Below, piece after piece: positions 1 to 10,277 of a DNA stretch of 40,876 nt. The notes beneath the pieces are model-generated. The model worked only from the letters and a program-made list of their open reading frames with translations. It did no database searches and had not been told where the DNA came from. Source of the DNA: a gamma proteobacterium L18 (lineage in GTDB: Bacteria; Pseudomonadota; Gammaproteobacteria; Pseudomonadales; Pseudomonadaceae). Position numbers and translations under genes: made by a program. The DNA lies in assembly GCA_000497835.1 (NCBI GenBank), contig KI547180.1, forward strand, positions 37,307-78,182. The letters are read 5' to 3'. Position 1 is the first letter of the stretch. Each line of letters begins with the position of its first letter.

Positions 1-20
1 GTCTGGAAACCGTGTCGTCT

Positions 21-82
21 GCATCGCGACTAAAGTGGGCTCCTACCCGGTCCGTGGTAGGAGCCGGCCTTGGCCGCGATGC
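21..82. repeat. REP-like palindrome, family A
   Basis: Two imperfect inverted arms (21-47 and 56-82) share the ends GCATCGCG and CTCCTAC/GTAGGAG, with a short loop between them. The same family recurs at 9373-9434. It lies just beyond the uvrA stop codon, the usual place for REP elements in Pseudomonas. It may form a hairpin at the end of the uvrA transcript. Confidence 0.75.
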
Positions 83-103
83 ACACAACGCGAAGCAGAC
101 AGG

Positions 104-2938
<2,835 letters not shown>

Positions 2939-2970
2939 GAGTGGCCTCGCACGGCGGGCGTAAACACAGG

Positions 2971-3002
2971 AGTATAAGGCTAAATACTGGATGGATGCAC
3001 AC
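2971..3002 (-). promoter_or_regulatory. Candidate uvrA promoter with degenerate LexA box
   Basis: Read on the minus strand, 3002-2987 is GTGTGCATCCATCCAG, which matches 12 of 16 positions of the SOS palindrome form CTGTATATCCATACAG. The outer CTG is changed to GTG. A TATACT -10 hexamer sits at 2976-2971. The box would cover the -35 region. uvrA is a known SOS gene in many bacteria, but the weak outer triplet makes binding uncertain. Confidence 0.4.
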
Positions 3003-3116
3003 TATCGGATGACATCCCTGACGTCATACATGACAACTGCGCGGCAAAGCGTCGCCATATACCCCCTCTATCCGTGGGACTGGTAGAATCGCCGCCGGTT
3101 CACACGAGGTTTTTCC

Positions 3117-4511
3117 ATGCACGATCTCCACAGCGAACGCATGAGTGGCAGCGAGACCCGCGCGGCTGGCGGTCTGGCCCTGGTGTTCGCGTTCCGTATG
3201 CTGGGCATGTTCATGGTGTTGCCGGTACTGGCCACCTACGGCATGGACCTGGCCGGTGCCAGCCCGGCCCTGATCGGCCTGGCCATTGGCGCCTATGGCC
3301 TGACCCAGGCTTTCCTGCAAATTCCGTTCGGCATCATTTCCGACCGCATTGGCCGCCGCCCGGTGATTTACGTGGGCCTGGTGATCTTCGCGCTCGGCAG
3401 TCTGCTGGCGGCCCATGCCGACTCCATCTGGGGCGTGATTGCCGGCCGTGTCCTGCAGGGCGCGGGGGCGATTTCTGCAGCGGTGATGGCACTGCTGTCC
3501 GACCTCACCCGCGAGCAGCATCGCACCAAGGCGATGGCTACCATCGGCATGAGCATCGGCGTTTCATTCGCCGTGGCCATGGTGGTGGGGCCGCTGGTGA
3601 CGCGCGTGTTCGGCCTGTCCGGGTTGTTCATTGTCACCGCGGTGATGGCGGTGGTGGGCATCGCGTTGATCGCCTTCGTGGTGCCCAAGGCCTCCAGCCA
3701 CTTCACCCATCGCGAATCGGGCGTGGCGCGCCAGGCCTTGGTGCCGACGCTCAAGCACCCCGACCTGCTGCGCCTGGACGTGGGTATTTTCGTGCTGCAC
3801 GCGATCTTGATGGCCAGCTTCGTGGCGTTGCCCCTGGCGCTGGTGGAGCGTGCCGGCCTGCCGAAAGAGCAGCACTGGTGGGTGTACCTGACCGCCTTGC
3901 TGGTATCTTTTTTCGGGATGATTCCGTTCATCATTTATGGTGAAAAAAAGCGCAAGATGAAACGCGTCCTCATAGGGGCCGTTGCCACCCTGATGCTCAC
4001 CGAACTGTACTTCTGGGTATCCGGTAACACCCTGACGGAACTGGTGGTCGGCATTGTGGTGTTCTTCACCGCGTTCAACCTGCTGGAAGCGTCCTTGCCG
4101 TCGCTGATCAGCAAGGTGTCGCCGGCGGGCGGGAAGGGCACGGCCATGGGCGTGTACTCCACCAGCCAGTTCCTGGGGGCGGCGCTGGGGGGTATCCTCG
4201 GCGGCTGGTTGTTCCAGCATGGTGGCCTGAACATCGTGTTTGTCGGATGCGCCGGGCTGTTGGCGATTTGGTTGGCCATAGCTGTTACTATGCGCGAACC
4301 ACCGTATGTGACCAGCCTGCGCTTGCCATTGTCGCCCGAGGCGATACGCGAAGCCGGTCTGGTCGAGCGCCTCAAGGCCGTGCCGGGTGTAACAGATGCA
4401 GTGGTGGTGGCCGACGAAGCCGCCATCTATATCAAATTGGACACAGAAATTTTGGATCGTGCATCCCTGGAGCGCCTGGTAAACCCGGCCCCAGAGACGT
4501 GCCAAGCCTAG
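3117..4511 (+). CDS. MFS transporter with C-terminal YAM-like domain (YajR type)
   Basis: Inner-membrane major facilitator protein of 464 residues, close to the length of E. coli YajR. About twelve hydrophobic segments cover residues 20-395. The conserved loop 2-3 motif appears as GIISDRIGRRP. After the last helix a soluble tail of about 65 residues (from LRLPLSPEAIR, through VPGVTDAVVVADEAAIYIKLD) resembles the ferredoxin-like YAM domain of YajR. The start at 3117 has GAGG at good spacing; a second ATG lies at 3141. It diverges from uvrA and ends ten bases before ssb, so read-through into ssb is likely. The substrate is unknown. Confidence 0.88.
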   Translation: MHDLHSERMSGSETRAAGGLALVFAFRMLGMFMVLPVLATYGMDLAGASPALIGLAIGAYGLTQAFLQIPFGIISDRIGRRPVIYVGLVIFALGSLLAAHADSIWGVIAGRVLQGAGAISAAVMALLSDLTREQHRTKAMATIGMSIGVSFAVAMVVGPLVTRVFGLSGLFIVTAVMAVVGIALIAFVVPKASSHFTHRESGVARQALVPTLKHPDLLRLDVGIFVLHAILMASFVALPLALVERAGLPKEQHWWVYLTALLVSFFGMIPFIIYGEKKRKMKRVLIGAVATLMLTELYFWVSGNTLTELVVGIVVFFTAFNLLEASLPSLISKVSPAGGKGTAMGVYSTSQFLGAALGGILGGWLFQHGGLNIVFVGCAGLLAIWLAIAVTMREPPYVTSLRLPLSPEAIREAGLVERLKAVPGVTDAVVVADEAAIYIKLDTEILDRASLERLVNPAPETCQA

Positions 4512-4520
4512 GAGAACGTT

Positions 4521-5036
4521 ATGGCCCGTGGGGTTAACAAAGTCATTTTGGTCGGTACTTGCGGCCAGGATCCTGAAGTCCGCTACCTGCCAAACGGCAA
4601 CGCAGTCACCAACCTGAGCCTGGCGACCAGCGAGCAGTGGACCGACAAGCAAACCAATCAGCGGGTCGAGCGCACCGAATGGCACCGCGTTTCGATGTTC
4701 GGCAAGGTTGCCGAAATCGCCGGTCAGTACCTGCGTAAAGGCTCGCAGGTCTACATCGAAGGCAAGCTGCAGACGCGCGAGTGGGAAAAAGACGGCATCA
4801 AGCGTTACACCACTGAAATCATCGTCGACATGCAGGGCACCATGCAGCTGCTGGGCGGCCGTCCACAGGGCGACCAGAACCAGGGCGACAACGGCGGCTA
4901 CCAGCAGTCGGCGCCGCGTCAGCAGGCTCCACGTCCTCAGCAGTCCGCACCACAGCAGTCGCGCCCGGCCCCACAACAGGCCGCACCGCAACCGGCTCCG
5001 GATTTCGACAGCTTCGACGACGATATCCCGTTCTGA
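4521..5036 (+). CDS. ssb: Single-stranded DNA-binding protein
   Basis: Binds single-stranded DNA at forks and repair sites and recruits partner proteins through its C-terminal tip. The 171 residues comprise an N-terminal OB fold (ARGVNKVILVGTCGQDPEVRY onward, to about residue 110), a Gln/Pro-rich flexible linker, and the acidic tip FDSFDDDIPF. An AGGAGA ribosome site precedes the ATG. The gene lies ten bases after the MFS gene and is followed at once by a strong terminator. The neighbouring divergent uvrA is the common ssb-uvrA arrangement with the MFS gene inserted between. The identification is secure. Confidence 0.98.
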   Translation: MARGVNKVILVGTCGQDPEVRYLPNGNAVTNLSLATSEQWTDKQTNQRVERTEWHRVSMFGKVAEIAGQYLRKGSQVYIEGKLQTREWEKDGIKRYTTEIIVDMQGTMQLLGGRPQGDQNQGDNGGYQQSAPRQQAPRPQQSAPQQSRPAPQQAAPQPAPDFDSFDDDIPF

Positions 5037-5060
5037 TCGCAGCCTGACCGCGCATCAGCC

Positions 5061-5088
5061 AAAAGCCCCCGCCCCGCGGGGGCTTTTT
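5061..5088 (+). terminator. Rho-independent terminator of ssb
   Basis: A long GC stem (AAAAGCCCCCGC pairing with GCGGGGGCTTTT) with a three-base loop is followed by a T tract. It starts 24 bases after the ssb stop. Confidence 0.93.
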
Positions 5089-5123
5089 ATTTCCGCAACA
5101 AATGGCTCACCCCTGCCAAGCCA

Positions 5124-5212
5124 TGTGGGACCGGGCGAAGCTCGGGAAGCAGGCCCCACGATACCCCGTCAATGCGCGTTGCCCGCTTCCCGAGCTAGCG
5201 CCCGGTCCCACA
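5124..5212. repeat. REP-like palindrome, family B, overlapping a gene end
   Basis: The left arm 5124-5150 reads TGTGGGACCGGGCGAAGCTC and on. The right arm 5185-5212 is its reverse complement except for one local change, CTAGCG instead of CTTCG. A perfect copy of the same palindrome is at 24855-24937. The right arm overlaps the last codons of the NADAR gene and supplies its stop codon. Confidence 0.85.
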
Positions 5213-5758
5213 GAGCTGCGTACGTACCTGCATCAGGGCGAAGCCCAGCAGGTTCAGGCCCTGCCACTGCGCGGGCACACCCGCCGCAGGGTCGTCCGCC
5301 GCCAGGCCGATTCCCCAGATAGGGTCCACTGGACTGGCTTCCACCAGCACCCGATCGAGGGTGCCAGCTAAGAACGCCCCGCACCCAGGGGTCTGCTGGA
5401 ATTTGGCCAGGTTACCCCGGACCACGATATCGAACCGCTGTGCCAGCCACAGGGTTTCGTCATAACCCTGCACTTCGCGCCCCAGCCGTTTCGCCAGGGC
5501 GGGCGTGGCAGCTTCAAGAATGCGCGGCACAGTGGCCAGGTCACCAAACAGCCTGGCCTTGGCTGCCATCATGTAATGCTCGGCCGTGGCGTAACGGTCG
5601 CCGTCCACCTCGAACGGCGAGGGGTACCACTGGCTCAGGCAGCTGCGGTCCACCTCATCGGCGCTGCGCGGCGTATGCCCCCAGAACATCAGGTAATTCA
5701 CCGTGGTACCTGCGTCGATCAGGGCCTGTAGCGATGGGATATCGATGACGCCATTCAT
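5195..5758 (-). CDS. NADAR family protein (YbiA-like N-glycosidase)
   Basis: A 187-residue protein of the NADAR/YbiA/RibX fold. Members cleave N-glycosidic bonds; E. coli YbiA acts on reactive early riboflavin intermediates and others act on ADP-ribosylated guanine. Family features visible are MFWGHTP near residue 23, SQWYPSPFEVDGDRYATAEH, the Lys-containing helix MMAAKARLF, and the C-terminal NLLGFALMQVR. The start at 5758 is chosen because AAGGAG lies just upstream and the conserved domain begins soon after; the open frame runs further upstream without family sequence. The last residues CGTGR and the TAG stop are encoded inside a palindromic repeat. Which substrate it acts on is not known. 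Confidence 0.85.
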   Translation of the reverse strand: MNGVIDIPSLQALIDAGTTVNYLMFWGHTPRSADEVDRSCLSQWYPSPFEVDGDRYATAEHYMMAAKARLFGDLATVPRILEAATPALAKRLGREVQGYDETLWLAQRFDIVVRGNLAKFQQTPGCGAFLAGTLDRVLVEASPVDPIWGIGLAADDPAAGVPAQWQGLNLLGFALMQVRTQLCGTGR

Positions 5759-5796
5759 GGCGGGCTCCTTGGCTGTCCGTAAACAGCCATTATGAC

Positions 5797-6351
5797 TCAG
5801 TGGCCGTACAGGCCCACCACATTGCGCCCGGCCAGCGCATGGCCGCTCAGCCGTGCCATCAATTGCTCGCGGGTCAGCCCCTCGGGCAACGAGCCGGGCT
5901 TGAGGTCCGTGGCGATCACGGTCAGCACGTAGTGATGCGGCTGATCGCCTGGCGCCGGGCAAAAGCCGCGGAAGTCCGCAGTGCCGGCGATGTTCTTGCC
6001 CACTGTGATGCCCGGCACGCTGACCAGCGCTTCGCCTTCCTTGATGCCGCCACGCTGGGCCGGGATGTTGTAGGTCACCCAGTGACTGACGCCCAGGCCG
6101 TTATGGCCATCCACGTCCAGGATCAACACCGCCATCGACTGCGTGCCGGCCGGTAGGTCGCTCCATGACACCTGAGGGTTGTGACGCTTGCCCGTCCCGC
6201 ATTCAGCCGGAGTGTCGGCGGCGCTGACATTGACCTTGCCGCCTTCGGCGAAGGCGTCGGTGCTGACTTTCATCGTGGTGGCGCTGGCCAGTTGGGTGGC
6301 GGCCAGCAGCAGGGCGGTGGTGCAGGTGGTGAGCAGGTGTCGCAATTTCAT
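5797..6351 (-). CDS. YbhB/YbcL family Raf kinase inhibitor-like protein
   Basis: A secreted PEBP-fold protein of 184 residues. Residues 1-24 form a signal peptide ending in LASA. PEBP motifs follow: NPQVSWSDLPAGTQSMAVLI, the DVDGHNGLGVSHWVTYNIPA segment, and GFCPAPGDQPHHYVLTV with the ligand-pocket histidines. Bacterial members are small periplasmic or cytoplasmic proteins of uncertain role, despite the name. It lies about 40 bases downstream of the start region of the NADAR gene on the same strand, with the TauE-type permease gene upstream. The family call is secure and the function is not known. Confidence 0.9.
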   Translation of the reverse strand: MKLRHLLTTCTTALLLAATQLASATTMKVSTDAFAEGGKVNVSAADTPAECGTGKRHNPQVSWSDLPAGTQSMAVLILDVDGHNGLGVSHWVTYNIPAQRGGIKEGEALVSVPGITVGKNIAGTADFRGFCPAPGDQPHHYVLTVIATDLKPGSLPEGLTREQLMARLSGHALAGRNVVGLYGH

Positions 6352-6431
6352 CGGTTAGGTCCATCCAGATCGCAGCCTCTGCTTCAGATGGGCGAGCAGA
6401 GGGAGGAAGATGGTAACGCCAACAACTGGGC

Positions 6432-7256
6432 TCAAGATGAAACAGCTGTTATCGATGCCGATTTGCCCTGAGTGACCGGCTCCAGGGGCGTAGGCATGGG
6501 CGCTCCAAAAAACAGCAGCTTCACGGCCATTGCCATGCAAACGGTAACCAGCAACGGCCGTACCAGACCGGGGCCAAACCGCATCGCGCAGCGTGCCCCC
6601 AACTGGGCGCCGACGAAGGCGCCAACGGCCATGGCAAAAGCCAGTGGCCAGATGATTTTGCCCGTCATTGAAAACACCAGCAGTGAGCCGACATTGCACG
6701 AAGCGTTCATCAGCTTGCTACTCGACAGCGCTCGCATCAGGCCTTGGCCCATGACGAGCACAAACGCCACCAGGAAAAAAGAACCGGTGCCAGGTCCGAA
6801 CAGACCGTCGTAAAAGCCGATCGCCGGGACGGCCGTTGCCCCAAATATCAACGCGCTGCACCGTGGTGGTCGCTCAGCATTGCCCGGTGTTCGCACAAGC
6901 GCGAAATAGACGCCCACGACGATCAGCAAAGGTGGAATCACTTTGTCCAGGGTGCCGCTGGGAATCAGCCCCGCGGCAAAGGCGCCGGCACCGCCAGCCA
7001 TGAATGACACAAATACCATGGGCAGCGAGTCGCGCCAAGGCAAAAGGCCCTTGCGGATGAAGCTGACCGTTGCCGATACGCTGGCGCATGAAGCTTGCAC
7101 CTTATTGGTGGCGACGGCCGCCACGGGCTCAATTCCCGCCACCAAGAGTGCGGGTAGCGAGATAAGCCCGCCGCCGCCTGCGATGGCATCCAGAAAGCCG
7201 GCAGCCAGGGCGACTGCGGCCATTATCAGTAGCAGACTCAGTTCCATTTCAAACAT
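6432..7256 (-). CDS. TSUP/TauE-SafE family membrane permease
   Basis: An inner-membrane protein of 274 residues from the sulfite exporter TauE/SafE (TSUP) family, thought to move sulfonates, sulfite or other organic anions. The N-terminal half carries the family signature AGFLDAIAGGGGLISLPALL and TNKVQAS, followed by about eight hydrophobic segments; the second half repeats the motif as FYDGLFGPGTGSF and SSKLMNASCN. The start at 7256 is preceded by AGGGAAGGG; an in-frame ATG three codons later is possible. The substrate cannot be read from the sequence. It is probably a single-gene unit with the downstream YbhB-like gene on the same strand. Confidence 0.9.
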   Translation of the reverse strand: MFEMELSLLLIMAAVALAAGFLDAIAGGGGLISLPALLVAGIEPVAAVATNKVQASCASVSATVSFIRKGLLPWRDSLPMVFVSFMAGGAGAFAAGLIPSGTLDKVIPPLLIVVGVYFALVRTPGNAERPPRCSALIFGATAVPAIGFYDGLFGPGTGSFFLVAFVLVMGQGLMRALSSSKLMNASCNVGSLLVFSMTGKIIWPLAFAMAVGAFVGAQLGARCAMRFGPGLVRPLLVTVCMAMAVKLLFFGAPMPTPLEPVTQGKSASITAVSS

Positions 7257-7553
7257 CAGGCCCTTCCCTAATGGTCATTGTTCAACAGGGCTTGAACATA
7301 TGGCACGTCGTTGGGTGGTTCAAAGTCATTGCTGCAGGTCGAAATGTGAGGTCATGTTACGCAGGCTTGTACTTTAGGCAGACGTAACCAATGCATTCGA
7401 ACCGCGCATCCAAGGGCAGGCCATTTGCCGTTGATCCCCGCAGCACAAACCCGCAAAATGCAATAACATAAGCCTCTTGACCGATCGCCACGTGGCCCTG
7501 GCCGCTGTCGATCCCTGGCTCACAGACTTAACCGGACCGGACCTGCTGACTCT
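7257..7553. other. Intergenic region between divergent genes
   Basis: These 297 bases separate the minus-strand TSUP gene from the plus-strand SDR pair. I see no gene, RNA or terminator. The only structure is a short inverted repeat, GTTACG at 7356-7361 and CGTAAC at 7383-7388, 21 bases apart, which could be an operator. Promoters for both directions must lie here, but no convincing -35/-10 pair was found. Confidence 0.4.
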
Positions 7554-8438
7554 ATGCGAATGCGCCTTATGCTGTTGGGCGGCGGTAATGCCCTTGGGCA
7601 AGCGCTGATTCGTCTCGGGGCGGAGGAAGACATCGGCTTCCTCGCTCCCCGCCCGCCGGAAAGCGGTTGGGATGCGGCGAGCCTCACCCAGTTGCTCGAT
7701 GACACCCGCCCCGATGCACTGATCAACCTTGCCTACTATTTCGACTGGTTCCAGGCCGAAAGCGTCAGTGAGACCCGGCTGGCCCAGCAGGAGCGCTCGG
7801 TAGAGCGCCTGGCCGAACTGTGCCAGCACCATCAGATTGTCCTGGTGCAGCCATCCAGCTATCGCGTGTTCGATGGCTCGCGTGCCACGGCCTACAGCGA
7901 GAAAGACGAACCCGTGCCCCTGGGCCTGCGCGGTCAGGCGTTGTGGCGTATCGAGCAGAGCGTGCGCGCCACGTGCCCGCAGCATGTGCTGCTGCGTTTC
8001 GGCTGGCTGCTGGATGACAGCGTCGACGGCGTGCTGGGGCGTTTCCTCACGCGGGCCGAGCAGCCTCAGGAAATCCTGCTGGCCGATGACCGTCGCGGCA
8101 ATCCCACGCCGGTGGACGATGCGGCCCGGGTGATCATCTCGGTGCTCAAGCAACTGGACTGTCAGGCGCCCTTGTGGGGTACCTATCACTACGCCGGCAA
8201 CGAAGCCACCACGCCGCTGGCGCTGGGCCAGGCGATCATCAGCGAGGCGTCCACCCTGCACAAGCTGGCCATCGAAGCACCGACCGCCCAGGCCCATGCC
8301 GCGCGTCCCGATGCTGCCGACGAGCCGCAGCACGCGGTGCTGGCCTGCAAGAAAATCCTTCATACCTTCGGGATCAAGCCCCGCGCCTGGCGCTCCGGGC
8401 TCCCAAGCCTACTGGACAGATATTACCGACATGGCTGA
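7554..8438 (+). CDS. RmlD-like sugar-nucleotide SDR lacking the catalytic Tyr-Lys pair
   Basis: A 294-residue member of the RmlD-substrate-binding/extended SDR superfamily. It begins with a Rossmann strand and a glycine loop (LMLLGGGNALGQAL). It keeps the RmlD landmarks PSSYRVFDG and AYSEKDEPVPLG and the C-terminal RRGNPTPVDDAARVI segment. The catalytic YxxxK that should follow is RGQAL here (Arg126 and Leu130 in place of Tyr and Lys), so dTDP-rhamnose-type reductase activity is doubtful. Its stop overlaps the start of the next epimerase gene by eight bases, so the two are translationally coupled and probably act together. A binding or regulatory partner role is an inference. Confidence 0.82.
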   Translation: MRMRLMLLGGGNALGQALIRLGAEEDIGFLAPRPPESGWDAASLTQLLDDTRPDALINLAYYFDWFQAESVSETRLAQQERSVERLAELCQHHQIVLVQPSSYRVFDGSRATAYSEKDEPVPLGLRGQALWRIEQSVRATCPQHVLLRFGWLLDDSVDGVLGRFLTRAEQPQEILLADDRRGNPTPVDDAARVIISVLKQLDCQAPLWGTYHYAGNEATTPLALGQAIISEASTLHKLAIEAPTAQAHAARPDAADEPQHAVLACKKILHTFGIKPRAWRSGLPSLLDRYYRHG

Positions 8439-9360
8439 TGCACCTGTACTGATCACCGGGGGCGCCGGTTTCATCGGCTCCAACCTGGTGGATGCCCTGC
8501 TGGAAAAGGGCCATGCCGTCCGGATCCTCGATGACCTTTCCATGGGCAAGCGTTCCAACCTGCCGCTGGACAACCCGCGTGTCGAACTGATCGAAGGCGA
8601 TGTCGCCGACGCCGCCCTGGTGGCGCGCGCAGCCCAAGGCTGCAAGGCTGTGGTGCACCTGGCCGCCGTGGCCTCGGTGCAGGCTTCCGTGGACGACCCG
8701 GTCAAGACTCATCAGGCCAACTTCGTGGGCACGCTGAATGTCTGCGAGGCCATGCGCATCGCCGGTATCAAGCGTGTGGTGTTCGCCTCCAGTGCCGCGG
8801 TCTACGGCAACAACGGTGAAGGCGAAGCGATTGCCGAAGACACGCCGAAGGCGCCGCTGACCCCTTACGCCTCGGACAAGCTGGCCAGCGAGTACTACCT
8901 GGACTTCTATCGCCGCCAGCATGGTCTGGAACCAGCGATCTTCCGCTTCTTCAACGTCTTCGGCCCACGGCAGGATCCATCGTCTCCGTATTCGGGCGTG
9001 ATCAGCATTTTCTGCGAGCGCGCCCAGGCCGGCCTGCCGATCAGCCTGTATGGCGATGGCGAGCAGACCCGCGACTTCATCTATGTGGGTGATCTGGTGG
9101 CGGTGCTGATGCAGGCACTGGAGGCGCCAGGCGTGGAGGAAGGGGCGGTGAATGTCGGCCTGAACCAGGCCATGAGCCTCAACCAGTTGCTGGCTGAGTT
9201 GAAGTCGGTACTGGGCAGCCTGCCCGAGGTCAGTTATGGCGAAGCTCGCCCGGGTGACATCAAGCACTCGCGGGCCAACAATGCACGCCTGCTGCAGCGC
9301 TTTACCCTGCCTGAAATTACCCCCATGGCCACCGGCCTGCGCAACCTGCTGGGCCTGTAA
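8431..9360 (+). CDS. NAD-dependent epimerase (UDP-glucose 4-epimerase-like SDR)
   Basis: A 309-residue extended SDR. The NAD-binding glycine motif is TGGAGFIGS (residues 9-17), followed by DDLSMGKRSNL. Catalytic residues are in place: Ser in FASSAAVYG, Tyr146 and Lys150 in YASDK. Substrate-side motifs include FNVFGPRQDPSSPYSGVIS and GDGEQTRDFIYVGDLV, typical of UDP-hexose and UDP-HexNAc 4-epimerases of the GalE/WbpP group. The start ATG at 8431 lies inside the end of the previous gene; an upstream extension lacks family sequence. The product probably feeds surface polysaccharide. The exact sugar is not resolved. Confidence 0.88.
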   Translation: MADAPVLITGGAGFIGSNLVDALLEKGHAVRILDDLSMGKRSNLPLDNPRVELIEGDVADAALVARAAQGCKAVVHLAAVASVQASVDDPVKTHQANFVGTLNVCEAMRIAGIKRVVFASSAAVYGNNGEGEAIAEDTPKAPLTPYASDKLASEYYLDFYRRQHGLEPAIFRFFNVFGPRQDPSSPYSGVISIFCERAQAGLPISLYGDGEQTRDFIYVGDLVAVLMQALEAPGVEEGAVNVGLNQAMSLNQLLAELKSVLGSLPEVSYGEARPGDIKHSRANNARLLQRFTLPEITPMATGLRNLLGL

Positions 9361-9372
9361 AACCTCGCGGCA

Positions 9373-9434
9373 GCATCGCGGCCAAGGCCTGCTCCTACAA
9401 CGAACCGTGTAGGAGCCGACTTTAGTCGCGATGC
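9373..9434. repeat. REP-like palindrome, family A
   Basis: Arms 9373-9399 and 9408-9434 begin and end with GCATCGCG/CGCGATGC and carry CTCCTACA/TGTAGGAG next to the loop. It is the same family as 21-82. It lies between the convergent epimerase and OmpW genes and may terminate both. Confidence 0.75.
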
Positions 9435-9473
9435 AGGCGACGCGGTTTCAAGACAGCTGCTGCTAGCGTTGGC

Positions 9474-10172
9474 TTAAAACTTGTAACCCACACCCACCAT
9501 GTACACCCACGGATCAACGTCGACGTTGACCTTGGTGCGCCCCACGCCCAGGGCGGTCGGGCCGTCGACGCTGGCCTGGGTATCGATGTCCACGTACCAG
9601 ACGGCGGCGTTGACCATGATGTGGTCAGTCAGCATGTAATCCGCGCCGATCTGCGCCGCCCAGCCCCACGAGTTTTTCAGGTTCAGGTTGCTGAACCCTT
9701 CCGACTTGCGCTCGCTGGTCAGGTCTTCACCGTAGAACCAGGTGTAGTTCAGGCCCACGCCCGCGTAGGGCTGGAACTTGGAGCTGGCTTCCATGGGGTA
9801 GTACTGCAGCGACAGGGTCGGTGGCAGTTGCTTGATATCCGCCAGCTTGCCGTCCAGGCCGGATACGCCGGTGGCGGAGCTGACGCCTTTGACGCCCACC
9901 TTGTGCTGGAACGGCGTGGCCGCCAGCAGTTCCAGACCCACATGGTCCGTGAGCATGTAGGCGAAGGTCAGGCCCAACTGGGTGTCGTTGCTCAGGGTGG
10001 CCTTGGTGCCGGACACCTTGGCGCCGTCCAGCTTCAGGTTGCCGCTGTCTTCGTTGGGCGCGGTCTCGATGGCGCCCGCGCGGACGATGAAATCACCGGC
10101 CTGGTGAGCGTGGGCGAGGGGAGTGACGAGGGCCAGGCTGAGCAGCGAGGCCCCCAGGAGTTTGGTGTTCAT
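9474..10172 (-). CDS. ompW: OmpW family outer membrane protein
   Basis: A 232-residue small eight-stranded beta-barrel of the OmpW family, thought to pass small hydrophobic molecules. The signal peptide is MNTKLLGASLLSLALVTPLAHA. The mature start HQAGDFIVRAGAIETAPNEDS is characteristic, as are AYMLTDHVGLELLAATPFQHKV, the LPPTLSLQYYP strand, and a terminal aromatic (GVGYKF) for barrel insertion. The start at 10172 has GGAAG upstream; the open frame extends further but would spoil the signal peptide. It is convergent with the epimerase gene and lies about 100 bases beyond the DUF3299 gene. Confidence 0.93.
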   Translation of the reverse strand: MNTKLLGASLLSLALVTPLAHAHQAGDFIVRAGAIETAPNEDSGNLKLDGAKVSGTKATLSNDTQLGLTFAYMLTDHVGLELLAATPFQHKVGVKGVSSATGVSGLDGKLADIKQLPPTLSLQYYPMEASSKFQPYAGVGLNYTWFYGEDLTSERKSEGFSNLNLKNSWGWAAQIGADYMLTDHIMVNAAVWYVDIDTQASVDGPTALGVGRTKVNVDVDPWVYMVGVGYKF

Positions 10173-10277
10173 CGGGTCTTCCATCGGGCAAGGGGAAAAG
10201 GCTTGGCCCATGGTAGGAAGGCTCTGGAACAGCTGTTTTGACTCAGCTCAATAAAACTGTCATTTAACGGCTGCCGA

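Noticed and set aside
6432..7256. TSUP permease gene as recently acquired DNA
   Set aside because: Its base composition looks only slightly lower in GC by eye, with no flanking repeats or integrase; not enough to support transfer.
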